The notes beneath the pieces were generated by a model. The model searched no databases and had not been told where the DNA came from. It saw only the letters and a list, made by a program, of their open reading frames with translations. Source: Colletes latitarsis (taxonomy: Eukaryota; Arthropoda; Insecta; Hymenoptera; Colletidae). From it: a stretch of DNA of 64,000 bases. The stretch covers positions 1,984,001 through 2,048,000 of the forward strand of contig NC_135144.1 of assembly GCF_051014445.1 (NCBI RefSeq), read 5' to 3'. Below are positions 1 to 11,352 of this stretch, piece after piece (within the stretch, counting starts at the first letter, position 1; every line of letters begins with the position of its first letter). Made by a program: the position numbers and the translations under genes.

Positions 1-314
1 GATGAAATCTTATACATTACATGCTTACTTAAATCGCATTGAAAACGAATACCACAAATGTTTCAGAATAATCTGCAAAATGGTCTCACTCGCAAAGGGT
101 TAATTGAGAAATAAATGTTTGGTAATTGAAAACAGGTAAGCAGGTTATTAACCAGCTGTTTTTTTCGCTAAGACAAATTGAAAACTCGGTTCTAACAAGG
201 AAAAGTTGGAATGGTACCCGGTTTTGGGTTAGGTTTTACTTTAAGATATGTATTATTAAAGTTATTACAGGTACTATTTTCAGAAATAGAACTATATTCT
301 ATTCACCACTAATC

Positions 315-408
315 AGCGTGGCCGTGAGTGATAAGGTGTTTGCCTGCAAGTTCGAGCTTCTTCTTTTGCTCTGCAGATTCGAACCCTGGTAGAACAAATC
401 TTTTTTTT
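315..408 (+). repeat. tRNA-like SINE head (Pol III promoter), unit 1
   Basis: The stretch has the order of a Pol III type 2 promoter. A box-A-like TGGCCGTGAGTGATAAGG starts at 319, followed by TTTGCCTGCAAG in the anticodon-arm region, a box-B-like GATTCGAACCC at 376-386 and a run of eight T at 401-408 that could end transcription. The acceptor and anticodon stems do not pair well, so this is not a working tRNA gene. A tRNA-derived SINE head or a decayed tRNA is the best reading. I cannot define a SINE tail. Confidence 0.5.
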
Positions 409-1409
409 ATTTTTTCAATCATATTTTCGTACAATCGTACATAACATGTGACATTATATTTTTGTATGCCCTTCGAATATTTCTTTTTTTTAAAGTTGAA
501 TTTAACCAAAATTACATTTATAACATAATATGTTATTTTCAATGTACGAAGTACATGAATCTGGATGGTACTTTTCGTAAAAACAGTCAAAACATAAAAA
601 TTTCAAGCACCACGTGCATCTAACGAAAGTTCTGTTTTCACAGAAATTACAAAATTTTCTATTTAATGATGATGATGGAATGGAATGACCGCTTCATTTA
701 CATTGATAAAATGTGAACCTTTTTTTGGATAGTCGTACCTCGTACTTTTTACCTTATACTTGAGGTAAAAAGGGGTATAACCGGGTAAAACAGTTTTATG
801 ACATTACCTGCCAACTCATGTTACTGTTCTGATGAAAATGAAACGCTATGTTTTGTATTCGACTATGTCCTTTTAAAATTTTTAATCCAACCCATACTTT
901 GTATTAAACTGGTAAACGGGATCACTTTTCTTTTGTGGTTTAAACGGTTTGATGGTGCACGTTATTAATTCTGATGGATCGATACAATTATTTTTTTATG
1001 CAAAGTTAAGCCAAATCAAACATATAATACTATACGGTTTATACGGTTTTATTATACGGTTATCTAAAAACATATCGAGGAAAATCATTATTAATTAATT
1101 TCTGCAACTATTAATTCTACTACTAAGTTTTGTTTATGTTATAAAAATAAAAACTCTCCTTATTGAAAAATCCCACAGCGTGCACGATACTGGCAAAGAG
1201 TGGATTCTCATTTTAATTTATTAATTTTCAATCTTAAACTATTGCTTTTGAAAAATCGTATTAATAATATACATATGTTACGCTCACATATAAGAATAAT
1301 AATAAGAAAAAAATTTCTTTTTTTTTCAATAATTAAAATATGATCAGGGGGTTTTAAAACCCATTTATTTTCGTAAAATAAATTTTACAAAATTTCTTTT
1401 TCAAACTAC
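409..1409. other. AT-rich non-coding stretch of the macrosatellite unit
   Basis: No open frame, RNA gene or recognisable mobile element. Small direct and inverted motifs occur, such as CGTACAATCGTAC near 429 and three closely spaced TACGGTTT/TACGGTTAT motifs at about 1030-1065. Nothing here supports a function. Equivalent stretches follow in units 2-4. Confidence 0.6.
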
Positions 1410-1790
1410 TTACGTACTTTGCTTATGTGCGCCTACATCGTCATGTGCGTCGGAAAGTAAAAATGCCTGGGCAGTCAGTCGAGAATCTCGACTCGAGATT
1501 CCAAATCGTATGCCGTTGACGGGAGGTCGGATTTCAGTTGTTAAGAGCGAGAAGGCAAATGTGAGCCTTTCTCTCTCGACTCTCACGAGGCGGTCCGAAA
1601 TTACTTCGGGCAGCGTCAGTTTGCCTTTGTCGACTTTCCGAAACATTACGAGCTCACGTACGCGTGAGAGAGCACACTATGCCTTCGGTGCACTTCTGGC
1701 ACCTCTGATTTCAGACACTTCCTCTAAACCAATCAAAAAACTTTTCGAACAAAAGTTACACAGAAATGACAACACTTGACAAGAAATTAG
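1410..1790. other. GC-richer block with 19-bp palindrome
   Basis: This block stands out from the AT-rich unit by its many CpG dinucleotides. It holds a perfect palindrome at 1483-1501, GAATCTCGA-C-TCGAGATTC. Short open frames run through it on both strands (1410-1646 minus, 1510-1779 plus), but both are under 90 codons with no recognisable domain. It may be the remains of an inserted element. Copies lie at 9087-9467, 16764-17144 and 24441-24821. Confidence 0.45.
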
Positions 1791-2063
1791 CAAAACAGTT
1801 TTTATTCAACAAAAAATCAAGGTCGTTTCAATTTTTTTTTAACAAAAATATATAATTTTTGTCTATCGATTTGTTTGTTGTATCTTTGTATTCTCTTTAA
1901 AAAAAAAGTGTAAGAGGTCTTGGGTCGAAAATTGACTGGAATTCTTTAGAAGCTATGATTTTTGTTCCGAATTCCCATTCACGCGACACACTGTCTCCGC
2001 TCCGCCGCCCCCGGAGGAGGATTAAACTTCATTAAATAAACGAAATACAGTTTGAAACCCTCC

Positions 2064-2135
2064 TATAACACGGTAGATCGGTTCCTATAAAATGCCGTGT
2101 TGTCTGAAACCGTGTTATATGAGACCTAACCCAGA
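2064..2135. repeat. Short inverted repeat plus telomere-like 14-mer
   Basis: TATAACACGGT (2064-2074) is the exact reverse complement of ACCGTGTTATA (2109-2119), giving an 11-bp stem and 34-nt loop. Directly after it, 2122-2135 reads AGACCTAACCCAGA, an exact 14-nt match to a tandem of the CCCAGACCTAA motif that fills the satellite in the right half of the window. Related CGTGTTATA/CCGTGTTG words recur at 3903-3950. Copies are at +7677, +15354 and +23031. Confidence 0.6.
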
Positions 2136-2283
2136 GCCAGTTCACTCGAAAAGGGAGGGGAGTTTATGGTCCGAAAACTTATTAAAAACGAATATTTTTT
2201 TTTAATTCAATGACAGAATTTACCACACAGTATTTGTTTAAATAAGTAATATATTTAACATAACAGGAAATAATTAAATAAAT

Positions 2284-2403
2284 ATGAATGAGCGCAAGCA
2301 GGCTGTTGCAGCTCGTAATGCAAATCAAAACGTAACATACGAGAAACGTCGCGAGAAGGCGTCCCCAAGACGAAAGAAACAAAACCGTCAACGATGTGAA
2401 TGA
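2284..2403 (+). CDS. Possible 39-codon basic peptide (doubtful)
   Basis: ATG at 2284 opens a 39-codon frame ending in TGA at 2401-2403. The peptide is strongly basic in its second half (KRREK near residue 21, then PRRKKQNRQR near the end) and starts MNERKQ. I do not recognise it. The frame is conserved in every unit, but the whole unit is conserved, so this is not evidence of selection. It could be a chance frame or a transposase relic. A longer antisense frame (2182-2415) overlaps it and is equally unconvincing. Confidence 0.12.
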   Translation: MNERKQAVAARNANQNVTYEKRREKASPRRKKQNRQRCE

Positions 2404-2530
2404 CGCGCATCTCAACGACCTATTTTATATCAAACACATATAGATCGCTTTCTCACATTCTACATAAGCAATTTAATTTTTCTATGTATACAGGGTGTTC
2501 GACCACCCCTGGGAAAAATTTTAATGGGAG

Positions 2531-3675
2531 ATTCTAGAGGCCAAAATAAGACGAAAATCAAGAATATCAATTTGTTGATGGAGGCTTCGTTAAAAAGTTA
2601 AATTAAATTAAATTAAATTAAAAAGTTTCAAATCGTTTTGGAAAAATTATTTTCGGTTACGGGGGTCAATTACAATCATTTTTTATGAATACACATATCC
2701 CCGACAATCCTACCCTCCTTCGAGAAAAAAATTCGGGTAGGTGGTGAAATTTCTCGGCGAAAAAAAAAATTTTTGAAATCGTTCTAAAAAAATTATTTCC
2801 GATTGCAAGGGTCGATTATAATCATTTTTTATGAATAGATATACCCCGGAAATCCTACCCAGTTTGGAGAAAAAAATTCGAGAAGGTGTGAAATTTTTCA
2901 ACAAAATTAAAAAATTTTAAATCGTTCTAAAAAAATTATTTCTGATTGCAGGGACCAATTATAATAATTTTTGGTCGATAGACATACCCTCGAAATCGTA
3001 ACCATTTTCGAGAAAAAAATTCCTTACCGAAAATATAATTTCAGACGAAAAATGCTTCCCGTAAATTTTATGTTTGAATCTTTAAAACACCATAACTTCT
3101 GAACGGATTGGACGATTTTAATGTTAAAAAAGCCAAACGCCGCGTATTTTAGTGTAGAATATGTAACAATTATAAAAATATTGGAAAGGTTGTTCCTTGG
3201 CCCCGTAATGTTAGAAAACCCCCATAAAAATGGTCCAATTTTCAACTTATATAGCCATAACTCCTATAATAGTGAATATATTTCAATGAAACTTTTTTCT
3301 CAAGTAGAGCCCATAGGTACCTACAAAAAAGTATTAAACAACTTTTCTGTAGGACGTCAAGCGAAATTATTAAAAATCAAAAACGAATTTTTAAGAAAAA
3401 TCAACAGGGGATAGGTAGGTAGGTAGGTAGGTAGGTAGGTAGGTGCCTAAATTTTTCGGCGAAATTGAAAAGTTTCAAATCGTTCTGGAAAAATTATTTT
3501 CGGTTGCGGAGGTAAATTATAATCATTTTCGGTGAATAGACATACTCCCGAAATCTTACCCACTTTCGAGAAAAAATTCAGTATTGGCGGAACTTTAAAC
3601 GTTAATAACTTTTTAACGAAGCCACCATCAACAAATTGGTATTCTTGATTTTCGTCTTATTTTGGCCTCTAGAAT
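2531..3675. mobile_element. Foldback (inverted-repeat) element, unit 1
   Basis: The arms 2531-2600 and 3606-3675 are inverted copies of each other, 70 bp long with two mismatches. They start with ATTCTAGAGGCCAAAATAAG and its complement. The interior contains diverged tandem subrepeats of about 143-145 bp (landmark ggtcaattacaatca at 2665, 2809 and 2952), a TAGG microsatellite, and no transposase frame. The outer flanks begin cagggtgttcgaccacccc (2491) and end tgtatgtatgtata (3675 on), so TATGTATA may be a target duplication, though this is weak. It looks like a non-autonomous foldback or MITE-like element of a family common in insects. Confidence 0.7.
3412..3443. repeat. (TAGG)8 microsatellite, unit 1
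   Basis: Eight perfect TAGG repeats inside the foldback element. Units 2 and 3 also have eight. Confidence 0.95.
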
Positions 3676-3990
3676 GTATGTATGTATAACAGAAAACAAA
3701 AAAACACAAAAAATATTATTTTAATTTAACGCAACCTTAATTTAATAAATTATAATTTCTAATAATATATTTTTTCATGTAAAGCCACTATATTTCTTTC
3801 ATTATTCTTTCGCGTCATTACTTTAAGGTAATTTAGGTTTTAAATATGTTAAGCAAAAATCATGTTATCCAGTGCTGTACAAAGGTTTTCGCAATTTTCT
3901 TATCGTGTTAGAGCGAAAGCGTGTTATAGGGGATATGATGCCGTGTTGCAGGGGACAAGCATCCCTGTATAGGGAAATTCTCTTTTACAA

Positions 3991-4236
3991 ATGTCGACGG
4001 AATCCCGACGTAACACCTGTATTCACGAGTTGTTATTAATGAAGTTGAAGGTAGACGATCATCCAAGATTCACACGTAACCAGTCTTCCGAATTCAAGGA
4101 CACTTCAATTTGGCGACAAGCATGGGATGCTGCTCACGAAATACACGAAACTTTCGTCGTGAGAGTAGCAGGTGAAATTTACTTACATAACCTAAATCGA
4201 GCACGTACTCTACCTCACTTACGGGCACGAACGTAA
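3991..4236 (+). CDS. Possible 81-codon ORF upstream of a donor-like site (doubtful)
   Basis: The frame starts ATG at 3991 and ends TAA at 4234-4236. Its composition is more protein-like than the other short frames of the unit (balanced polar and aliphatic residues, WRQAWDAAHEIHETF in the middle), but I recognise no family. About 40 bp after the stop lies AAAAG|GTAAGTTTT (GT at 4276-4277), a good splice-donor match. The frame could thus be part of an exon of a relic gene or of a non-coding transcript. Copies are at 11668-11913, 19345-19590 and 27030-27275. A chance frame is more likely than a gene. Confidence 0.15.
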   Translation: MSTESRRNTCIHELLLMKLKVDDHPRFTRNQSSEFKDTSIWRQAWDAAHEIHETFVVRVAGEIYLHNLNRARTLPHLRART

Positions 4237-4299
4237 GGCGATTTATACAGTCGATATCGCCGATTTTTACAAAAGGTAAGTTTTAACATTTAAGTAAAC

Positions 4300-5970
4300 A
4301 AAGCCTCTGTAAGTTTTATTTTCCATACTTCAAAAGTAAAAATAAATACATGAAAAAAGAAAAAAACGTTCTTGACAAGTCCTATAAAATACTTGAGTTC
4401 AGTTTGTTCATAATTCATCGGTAAAAGAATCTAACTCTATGTTATCCGATACACAAGATATAAAGTCAGTTTCTCCTTTCATTATTAGATGCGTTGACTT
4501 TAATTTTATAAATTATGATGATAAGTATGATGATTTTACAGAAAGAGTTTATTTTTAATATTAAAGATTTCCTATATAAAGACAAGAAGGATATTTTTAC
4601 CAATATCTATCTATCTATCTTAATATTCTTCCCACTTGGCCCACTTACTTTAACGAGTCTGAGTAAATCATCAGTACTATCTCTATTTTTATTAATAAAA
4701 ATAATAGTTGGATAACATAGAACTTAATATTATTAGTCACACCACTAGTAAAATGAATCTGCGATTCCATATCCAAAGATATAGTATAAGCTAGAAAATT
4801 CAGATTATTCAAGTTACTTCTATCACTGGTCAAATTTTTTATGAAATTCTATGCTAATTCATGCTCTTTAAAATATAATTATAATCTACTGGGACTTTTA
4901 GTTAACTTATGTTTTAATAAATCAATAATCAAAGTATCTATAATTAATATTAAAATCAAATAAGAGTAGTCGAAATAGTATTAATATTATCTTTTGTTAA
5001 TACTATCAGTCTCTGATATTTAAATTTTATTAAATATTTTAAATCTGTTATCACCTTGTTCAAATAATTTATTACTAGCTTTGATAATATATTTTGGGAT
5101 GGATGTTTTAAGAATGGAATAAAAGGAATTCAGTTGTGAATTTTTATGAGGAATAAAGGGATATTATTATACTATCAACATGTATATCGTTCTTTAACTT
5201 GCCCATTTAGATATTTATATACTTGTATAAATATAAACCCACACTAAAATCATGTAAATATCTAAATCATTTTTAAATCTATGATTTGGAAAATTTTAGG
5301 GACTTGGAACTTAATTCATCTTTTATCTTACAGTTTTATCACACTTTAGAAGATAAAAATCATAATTAAACTTACATATACATAAATAATAATTTAATTT
5401 ATTTTGCATAAAAACAGTCCTCTTCGTGCCTTTATATTTTCATTTTCTATGACCAAAAATTCGAAATTCGTTTCATTTTTACAAAAAAAGTGATTGGGAT
5501 GTCCCAATCGGTAAGTATCATTTGTCGATTATCTTAAATATCTTATTATATTTTTTATATACTAAATTTTCAAACCTCTTTACCTTGATATCTTCTTTTT
5601 CATGTAATTTGAATACTTTTCTAAAGTAATCTTTTGTAAAATGTTCTGTTAATCTAAATTATCTAATAAATCTATATCAGAATTAGTTAATTCTGTTATA
5701 AGATAAGTGAAATCAATGAAGACGAAGTTGCCAATATCAATTAAGTCAACTACTTTTGGTAATACATTTGGTTAAACATTCTTTCTTATTTTTTATCTCT
5801 GAATTTCGAGATTACACAGATTAAAAAAATTTGTCTCTCTTTATTATTGTATCTATTTTTTCAGAGGGTAAATAGGTTCGTCATCCCTTTCTTCATTTGG
5901 CTTATCTTCATTTTCTTTCTTTCTTTCTTTCTTTATTTGAAATTTGAAAAGTCTATTATTAACTTTTATT
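4300..5970. other. AT-rich non-coding stretch with the empty LTR site
   Basis: Very AT-rich, with a short TATC run near 4605-4621 and (TTTC)5 at 5912-5931. I see no gene or mobile element. Position 4769-4773 (ATATC) is the uninterrupted counterpart of the site occupied by the solo LTR in unit 4. Confidence 0.6.
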
Positions 5971-5974
5971 AACT

Positions 5975-5995
5975 TAACCCAGACCTAACCAGACC
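5975..5995 (+). repeat. Interstitial telomere-like motif in the macrosatellite unit
   Basis: TAACCCAGACCTAACC (5975-5990) is an exact 16-nt piece of a CCCAGACCTAA tandem, followed by AGACC with one C missing. Copies are at 13652, 21329 and, before unit 4 is truncated, none. The same 11-mer forms the core of every satellite monomer right of 30277. Confidence 0.75.
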
Positions 5996-6542
5996 ACAAT
6001 TCATCTTTCATATATTACTTCTAAATTCTTTCTTATTAATACTTTTCTGTATTAAAAAGTAAGTAGTCTTTCATGTGATGCTTATTCAACATTCTTACTA
6101 CAGCTTGGTGTTGTTGTTGTTAATTGTTGTTTCTTTTTTTTACCAAGAATAAAGTTATTTAAGAAGTTTATGCAGAAAATTTCACGTGAAAAATTTATTT
6201 TCTTAGAAAAGTACAACGTAGAACTATGATATGATATATGTTGTTTGTTTATAAAATCATCAATAACTACGTATAAATATGGAATTATATGGATTATATG
6301 GAAATATGGAATTATTCTATATTCTAACATTTAAACGACATTATACATACAATAATTGTATTAACCATATATCCAAGCTAACCAGTTTAGCCAGCATATG
6401 GACTTCTTTAACAGTTCTCCGTATTCCTTCAAATAGCATGTCATTAGTGTTGTACGCACTGCATCTCATATTATACGCAATTAATGTGACTTTTATACAT
6501 ATTATGCAACTGTATTATATCAACAAAGGGTGTACAAACCCG

Positions 6543-6543
<1 letters not shown>

Positions 6544-6571
<28 letters not shown>
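6544..6571. repeat. (AAAT)7 microsatellite
   Basis: Seven perfect AAAT repeats, with copies at 14221 and 21898. Confidence 0.9.
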
Positions 6572-6573
<2 letters not shown>

Positions 6574-6745
6574 AGAAGTATTAAAAAAAGGGTAACGTGG
6601 AACTTGAAATGATTTTTTAGTTATTTTCTTTGGATATTAAAGTAGATTTCATTGGATGTAAGAGTAGATGTAATTGGACAGTTAAGTATTTTTTATTATA
6701 CTGTTAAAGCAATGTGTTTTAAGGGGAGGAGGTTTAAACACCTCG

Positions 6746-6757
6746 CCTAACCTAACC
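6746..6757 (+). repeat. CCTAACCTAACC, canonical insect telomere-like motif
   Basis: Two and a half units of CCTAA, the common arthropod telomeric repeat on its C-rich strand. It is short and could be chance. Copies are at 14423 and 22100. Confidence 0.4.
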
Positions 6758-6907
6758 TCGTCCGGATCTCGAGGGAAGGAACGCTGGGCAAATGGAAAAT
6801 AATCGGTGCAAGTTGAATTTATTTTCGCTTAGTCGCCTTATACGATTAAGCCGTTTATTTCTTAAATTTTACTCTTAATTACAATAGATAGAAGAAAATA
6901 ATTTTCT

Positions 6908-7515
6908 AATTTGTTGATGGAGACTTCGTTAAAAAGTAATTATTAACGTTTAAAGTTCCGTCGGTAAAATGCGCAAGATTTCGGGGGTATGTCTATTCCA
7001 CTAAAAATGATTGTAATTGACCCCCGCAACCGCAAATAATTTTTCCAAAACGATTTGAATTGAATTTTTTTTTCCGTCGAACAACCGTTTTCACACCTTC
7101 TCGAATTTTTTTCTAGAAAGTGGGTAGGATTTCTGTGGTATGTCTATTCACCAAAAATGATTCTAATTGACCCCCACAGCTAACAATATTTTTTTCAGAA
7201 CGATTTGAAATATTTTAATTTCGTCGAAAAATTTCACACCTTCTCGAATTTTTTTCTAGAAAGTGGGTAGGATTTCGAGGGTATGTGTCATTACACAATG
7301 ACCAAAAATGATTGTAATTGACCCCCGCAACCGAAAATAATTTTTCCAAAACGATTTGAATTGAATTTTTTTTTCTCTGTCACCTAATTAGATTTTCGGT
7401 AAGGAATTTTTTTCTCGAAAATGCGTAGGATCTCGGGGGTATGTGTAATGACCAAAAATTATTGTAATTTACCCTCACAACCGAAAATAATTTTTTTAGA
7501 ACGATTTGAAAAATT
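6908..7515. mobile_element. Second, one-armed copy of the foldback family with ~150-bp subrepeats
   Basis: Begins with TTGTTGATGGAGACTTCG, matching the inner part of the 70-bp arm of the foldback element, but no opposite arm follows. Instead four diverged tandem subrepeats occur, with the landmark gaccccc/taccctc + gcaaccgaaaataattttt at about 7019, 7169, 7321 and 7470, a period near 150 bp. It is a relative or fragment of the 2531-3675 element. Copies are at +7677 and +15354 only, because unit 4 ends earlier. Confidence 0.65.
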
Positions 7516-7991
7516 TTTTACCTCTTGTTTTATAGTTGTTCCTTCCGATCCATAGGCATAATTTATGAAAAATCTTTTAAATGTTTCATATAAATCTTGG
7601 CAAGAATTAAATTTTCTGTAAAAAAAAATTAAATAAATTTGTTCTCTGCCTTCTCTAGAAAAGAAAAAATTAAATGAGATGAAATCTTATACATTACATG
7701 CTTACTTAAATCGCATTGAAAACGAATACCACAAATGTTTCAGAATAATCTGCAAAATGGTCTCACTCGCAAAGGGTTAATTGAGAAATAAATGTTTGGT
7801 AATTGAAAACAGGTAAGCAGGTTATTAACCAGCTGTTTTTTTCGCTAAGACAAATTGAAAACTCGGTTCTAACAAGGAAAAGTTGGAATGGTACCCGGTT
7901 TTGGGTTAGGTTTTACTTTAAGATATGTATTATTAAAGTTATTACAGGTACTATTTTCAGAAATAGAACTATATTCTATTCACCACTAATC

Positions 7992-8085
7992 AGCGTGGCC
8001 GTGAGTGATAAGGTGTTTGCCTGCAAGTTCGAGCTTCTTCTTTTGCTCTGCAGATTCGAACCCTGGTAGAACAAATCTTTTTTTT
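7992..8085 (+). repeat. tRNA-like SINE head, unit 2
   Basis: Identical copy of the tRNA-like segment of unit 1, offset +7677: box-A-like, box-B-like and terminal T run all preserved. Confidence 0.48.
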
Positions 8086-10207
8086 ATTTTTTCAATCATA
8101 TTTTCGTACAATCGTACATAACATGTGACATTATATTTTTGTATGCCCTTCGAATATTTCTTTTTTTTAAAGTTGAATTTAACCAAAATTACATTTATAA
8201 CATAATATGTTATTTTCAATGTACGAAGTACATGAATCTGGATGGTACTTTTCGTAAAAACAGTCAAAACATAAAAATTTCAAGCACCACGTGCATCTAA
8301 CGAAAGTTCTGTTTTCACAGAAATTACAAAATTTTCTATTTAATGATGATGATGGAATGGAATGACCGCTTCATTTACATTGATAAAATGTGAACCTTTT
8401 TTTGGATAGTCGTACCTCGTACTTTTTACCTTATACTTGAGGTAAAAAGGGGTATAACCGGGTAAAACAGTTTTATGACATTACCTGCCAACTCATGTTA
8501 CTGTTCTGATGAAAATGAAACGCTATGTTTTGTATTCGACTATGTCCTTTTAAAATTTTTAATCCAACCCATACTTTGTATTAAACTGGTAAACGGGATC
8601 ACTTTTCTTTTGTGGTTTAAACGGTTTGATGGTGCACGTTATTAATTCTGATGGATCGATACAATTATTTTTTTATGCAAAGTTAAGCCAAATCAAACAT
8701 ATAATACTATACGGTTTATACGGTTTTATTATACGGTTATCTAAAAACATATCGAGGAAAATCATTATTAATTAATTTCTGCAACTATTAATTCTACTAC
8801 TAAGTTTTGTTTATGTTATAAAAATAAAAACTCTCCTTATTGAAAAATCCCACAGCGTGCACGATACTGGCAAAGAGTGGATTCTCATTTTAATTTATTA
8901 ATTTTCAATCTTAAACTATTGCTTTTGAAAAATCGTATTAATAATATACATATGTTACGCTCACATATAAGAATAATAATAAGAAAAAAATTTCTTTTTT
9001 TTTCAATAATTAAAATATGATCAGGGGGTTTTAAAACCCATTTATTTTCGTAAAATAAATTTTACAAAATTTCTTTTTCAAACTACTTACGTACTTTGCT
9101 TATGTGCGCCTACATCGTCATGTGCGTCGGAAAGTAAAAATGCCTGGGCAGTCAGTCGAGAATCTCGACTCGAGATTCCAAATCGTATGCCGTTGACGGG
9201 AGGTCGGATTTCAGTTGTTAAGAGCGAGAAGGCAAATGTGAGCCTTTCTCTCTCGACTCTCACGAGGCGGTCCGAAATTACTTCGGGCAGCGTCAGTTTG
9301 CCTTTGTCGACTTTCCGAAACATTACGAGCTCACGTACGCGTGAGAGAGCACACTATGCCTTCGGTGCACTTCTGGCACCTCTGATTTCAGACACTTCCT
9401 CTAAACCAATCAAAAAACTTTTCGAACAAAAGTTACACAGAAATGACAACACTTGACAAGAAATTAGCAAAACAGTTTTTATTCAACAAAAAATCAAGGT
9501 CGTTTCAATTTTTTTTTAACAAAAATATATAATTTTTGTCTATCGATTTGTTTGTTGTATCTTTGTATTCTCTTTAAAAAAAAAGTGTAAGAGGTCTTGG
9601 GTCGAAAATTGACTGGAATTCTTTAGAAGCTATGATTTTTGTTCCGAATTCCCATTCACGCGACACACTGTCTCCGCTCCGCCGCCCCCGGAGGAGGATT
9701 AAACTTCATTAAATAAACGAAATACAGTTTGAAACCCTCCTATAACACGGTAGATCGGTTCCTATAAAATGCCGTGTTGTCTGAAACCGTGTTATATGAG
9801 ACCTAACCCAGAGCCAGTTCACTCGAAAAGGGAGGGGAGTTTATGGTCCGAAAACTTATTAAAAACGAATATTTTTTTTTAATTCAATGACAGAATTTAC
9901 CACACAGTATTTGTTTAAATAAGTAATATATTTAACATAACAGGAAATAATTAAATAAATATGAATGAGCGCAAGCAGGCTGTTGCAGCTCGTAATGCAA
10001 ATCAAAACGTAACATACGAGAAACGTCGCGAGAAGGCGTCCCCAAGACGAAAGAAACAAAACCGTCAACGATGTGAATGACGCGCATCTCAACGACCTAT
10101 TTTATATCAAACACATATAGATCGCTTTCTCACATTCTACATAAGCAATTTAATTTTTCTATGTATACAGGGTGTTCGACCACCCCTGGGAAAAATTTTA
10201 ATGGGAG

Positions 10208-11352
10208 ATTCTAGAGGCCAAAATAAGACGAAAATCAAGAATATCAATTTGTTGATGGAGGCTTCGTTAAAAAGTTAAATTAAATTAAATTAAATTAAAA
10301 AATTTCAAATCGTTTTGGAAAAATTATTTTCGGTTACGGGGGTCAATTACAATCATTTTTTATGAATACACATATCCCCGACAATCCTACCCTCCTTCGA
10401 GAAAAAAATTCGGGTAGGTGGTGAAATTTCTCGGCGAAAAAAAAAATTTTTGAAATCGTTCTAAAAAAATTATTTCCGATTGCAAGGGTCGATTATAATC
10501 ATTTTTTATGAATAGATATACCCCGGAAATCCTACCCAGTTTGGAGAAAAAAATTCGAGAAGGTGTGAAATTTTTCAACAAAATTAAAAAATTTTAAATC
10601 GTTCTAAAAAAATTATTTCTGATTGCAGGGACCAATTATAATAATTTTTGGTCGATAGACATACCCTCGAAATCGTAACCATTTTCGAGAAAAAAATTCC
10701 TTACCGAAAATATAATTTTAGACGAAAAATGCTTCCCGTAAATTTTATGTTTGAATCTTTAAAACACCATAACTTCTGAACGGATTGGACGATTTTAATG
10801 TTAAAAAAGCCAAACGCCGCGTATTTTAGTGTAGAATATGTAACAATTATAAAAATATTGGAAAGGTTGTTCCTTGGCCCCGTAATGTTAGAAAACCCCC
10901 ATAAAAATGGTCCAATTTTCAACTTATATAGCCATAACTCCTATAATAGTGAATATATTTCAATGAAACTTTTTTCTCAAGTAGAGCCCATAGGTACCTA
11001 CAAAAAAGTATTAAACAACTTTTCTGTAGGACGTCAAGCGAAATTATTAAAAATCAAAAACGAATTTTTAAGAAAAATCAACAGGGGATAGGTAGGTAGG
11101 TAGGTAGGTAGGTAGGTAGGTGCCTAAATTTTTCGGCGAAATTGAAAAGTTTCAAATCGTTCTGGAAAAATTATTTTCGGTTGCGGAGGTAAATTATAAT
11201 CATTTTCGGTGAATAGACATACTCCCGAAATCTTACCCACTTTCGAGAAAAAATTCAGTATTGGCGGAACTTTAAACGTTAATAACTTTTTAACGAAGCC
11301 ACCATCAACAAATTGGTATTCTTGATTTTCGTCTTATTTTGGCCTCTAGAAT
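10208..11352. mobile_element. Foldback element, unit 2
   Basis: Copy of the unit 1 foldback element at +7677 with the same 70-bp arms. It carries the two changes special to unit 2 (near 10300 and 10716). Confidence 0.7.

Larger units (their letters stand above)
1..7677. repeat. Macrosatellite unit 1 (7,677 bp)
   Basis: First complete unit of a head-to-tail array. Position 1 corresponds to 7678, 15355 and 23032, so the period is exactly 7,677 bp. Units 1-3 differ by only a handful of single-base changes, for example tataacc/tacaacc near 16131 and cgctatg/cgctgtg near 16200. The unit is AT-rich. No open frame exceeds 97 codons and none resembles a known protein, so I regard the unit as non-coding. 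Its phase here is arbitrary, because the window starts inside the array. Internal parts are listed separately for this unit and recur at +7677, +15354 and +23031. Confidence 0.97.

Noticed and set aside
315..390. Functional tRNA gene
   Set aside because: Box-like sequences are present but the cloverleaf stems do not form properly.
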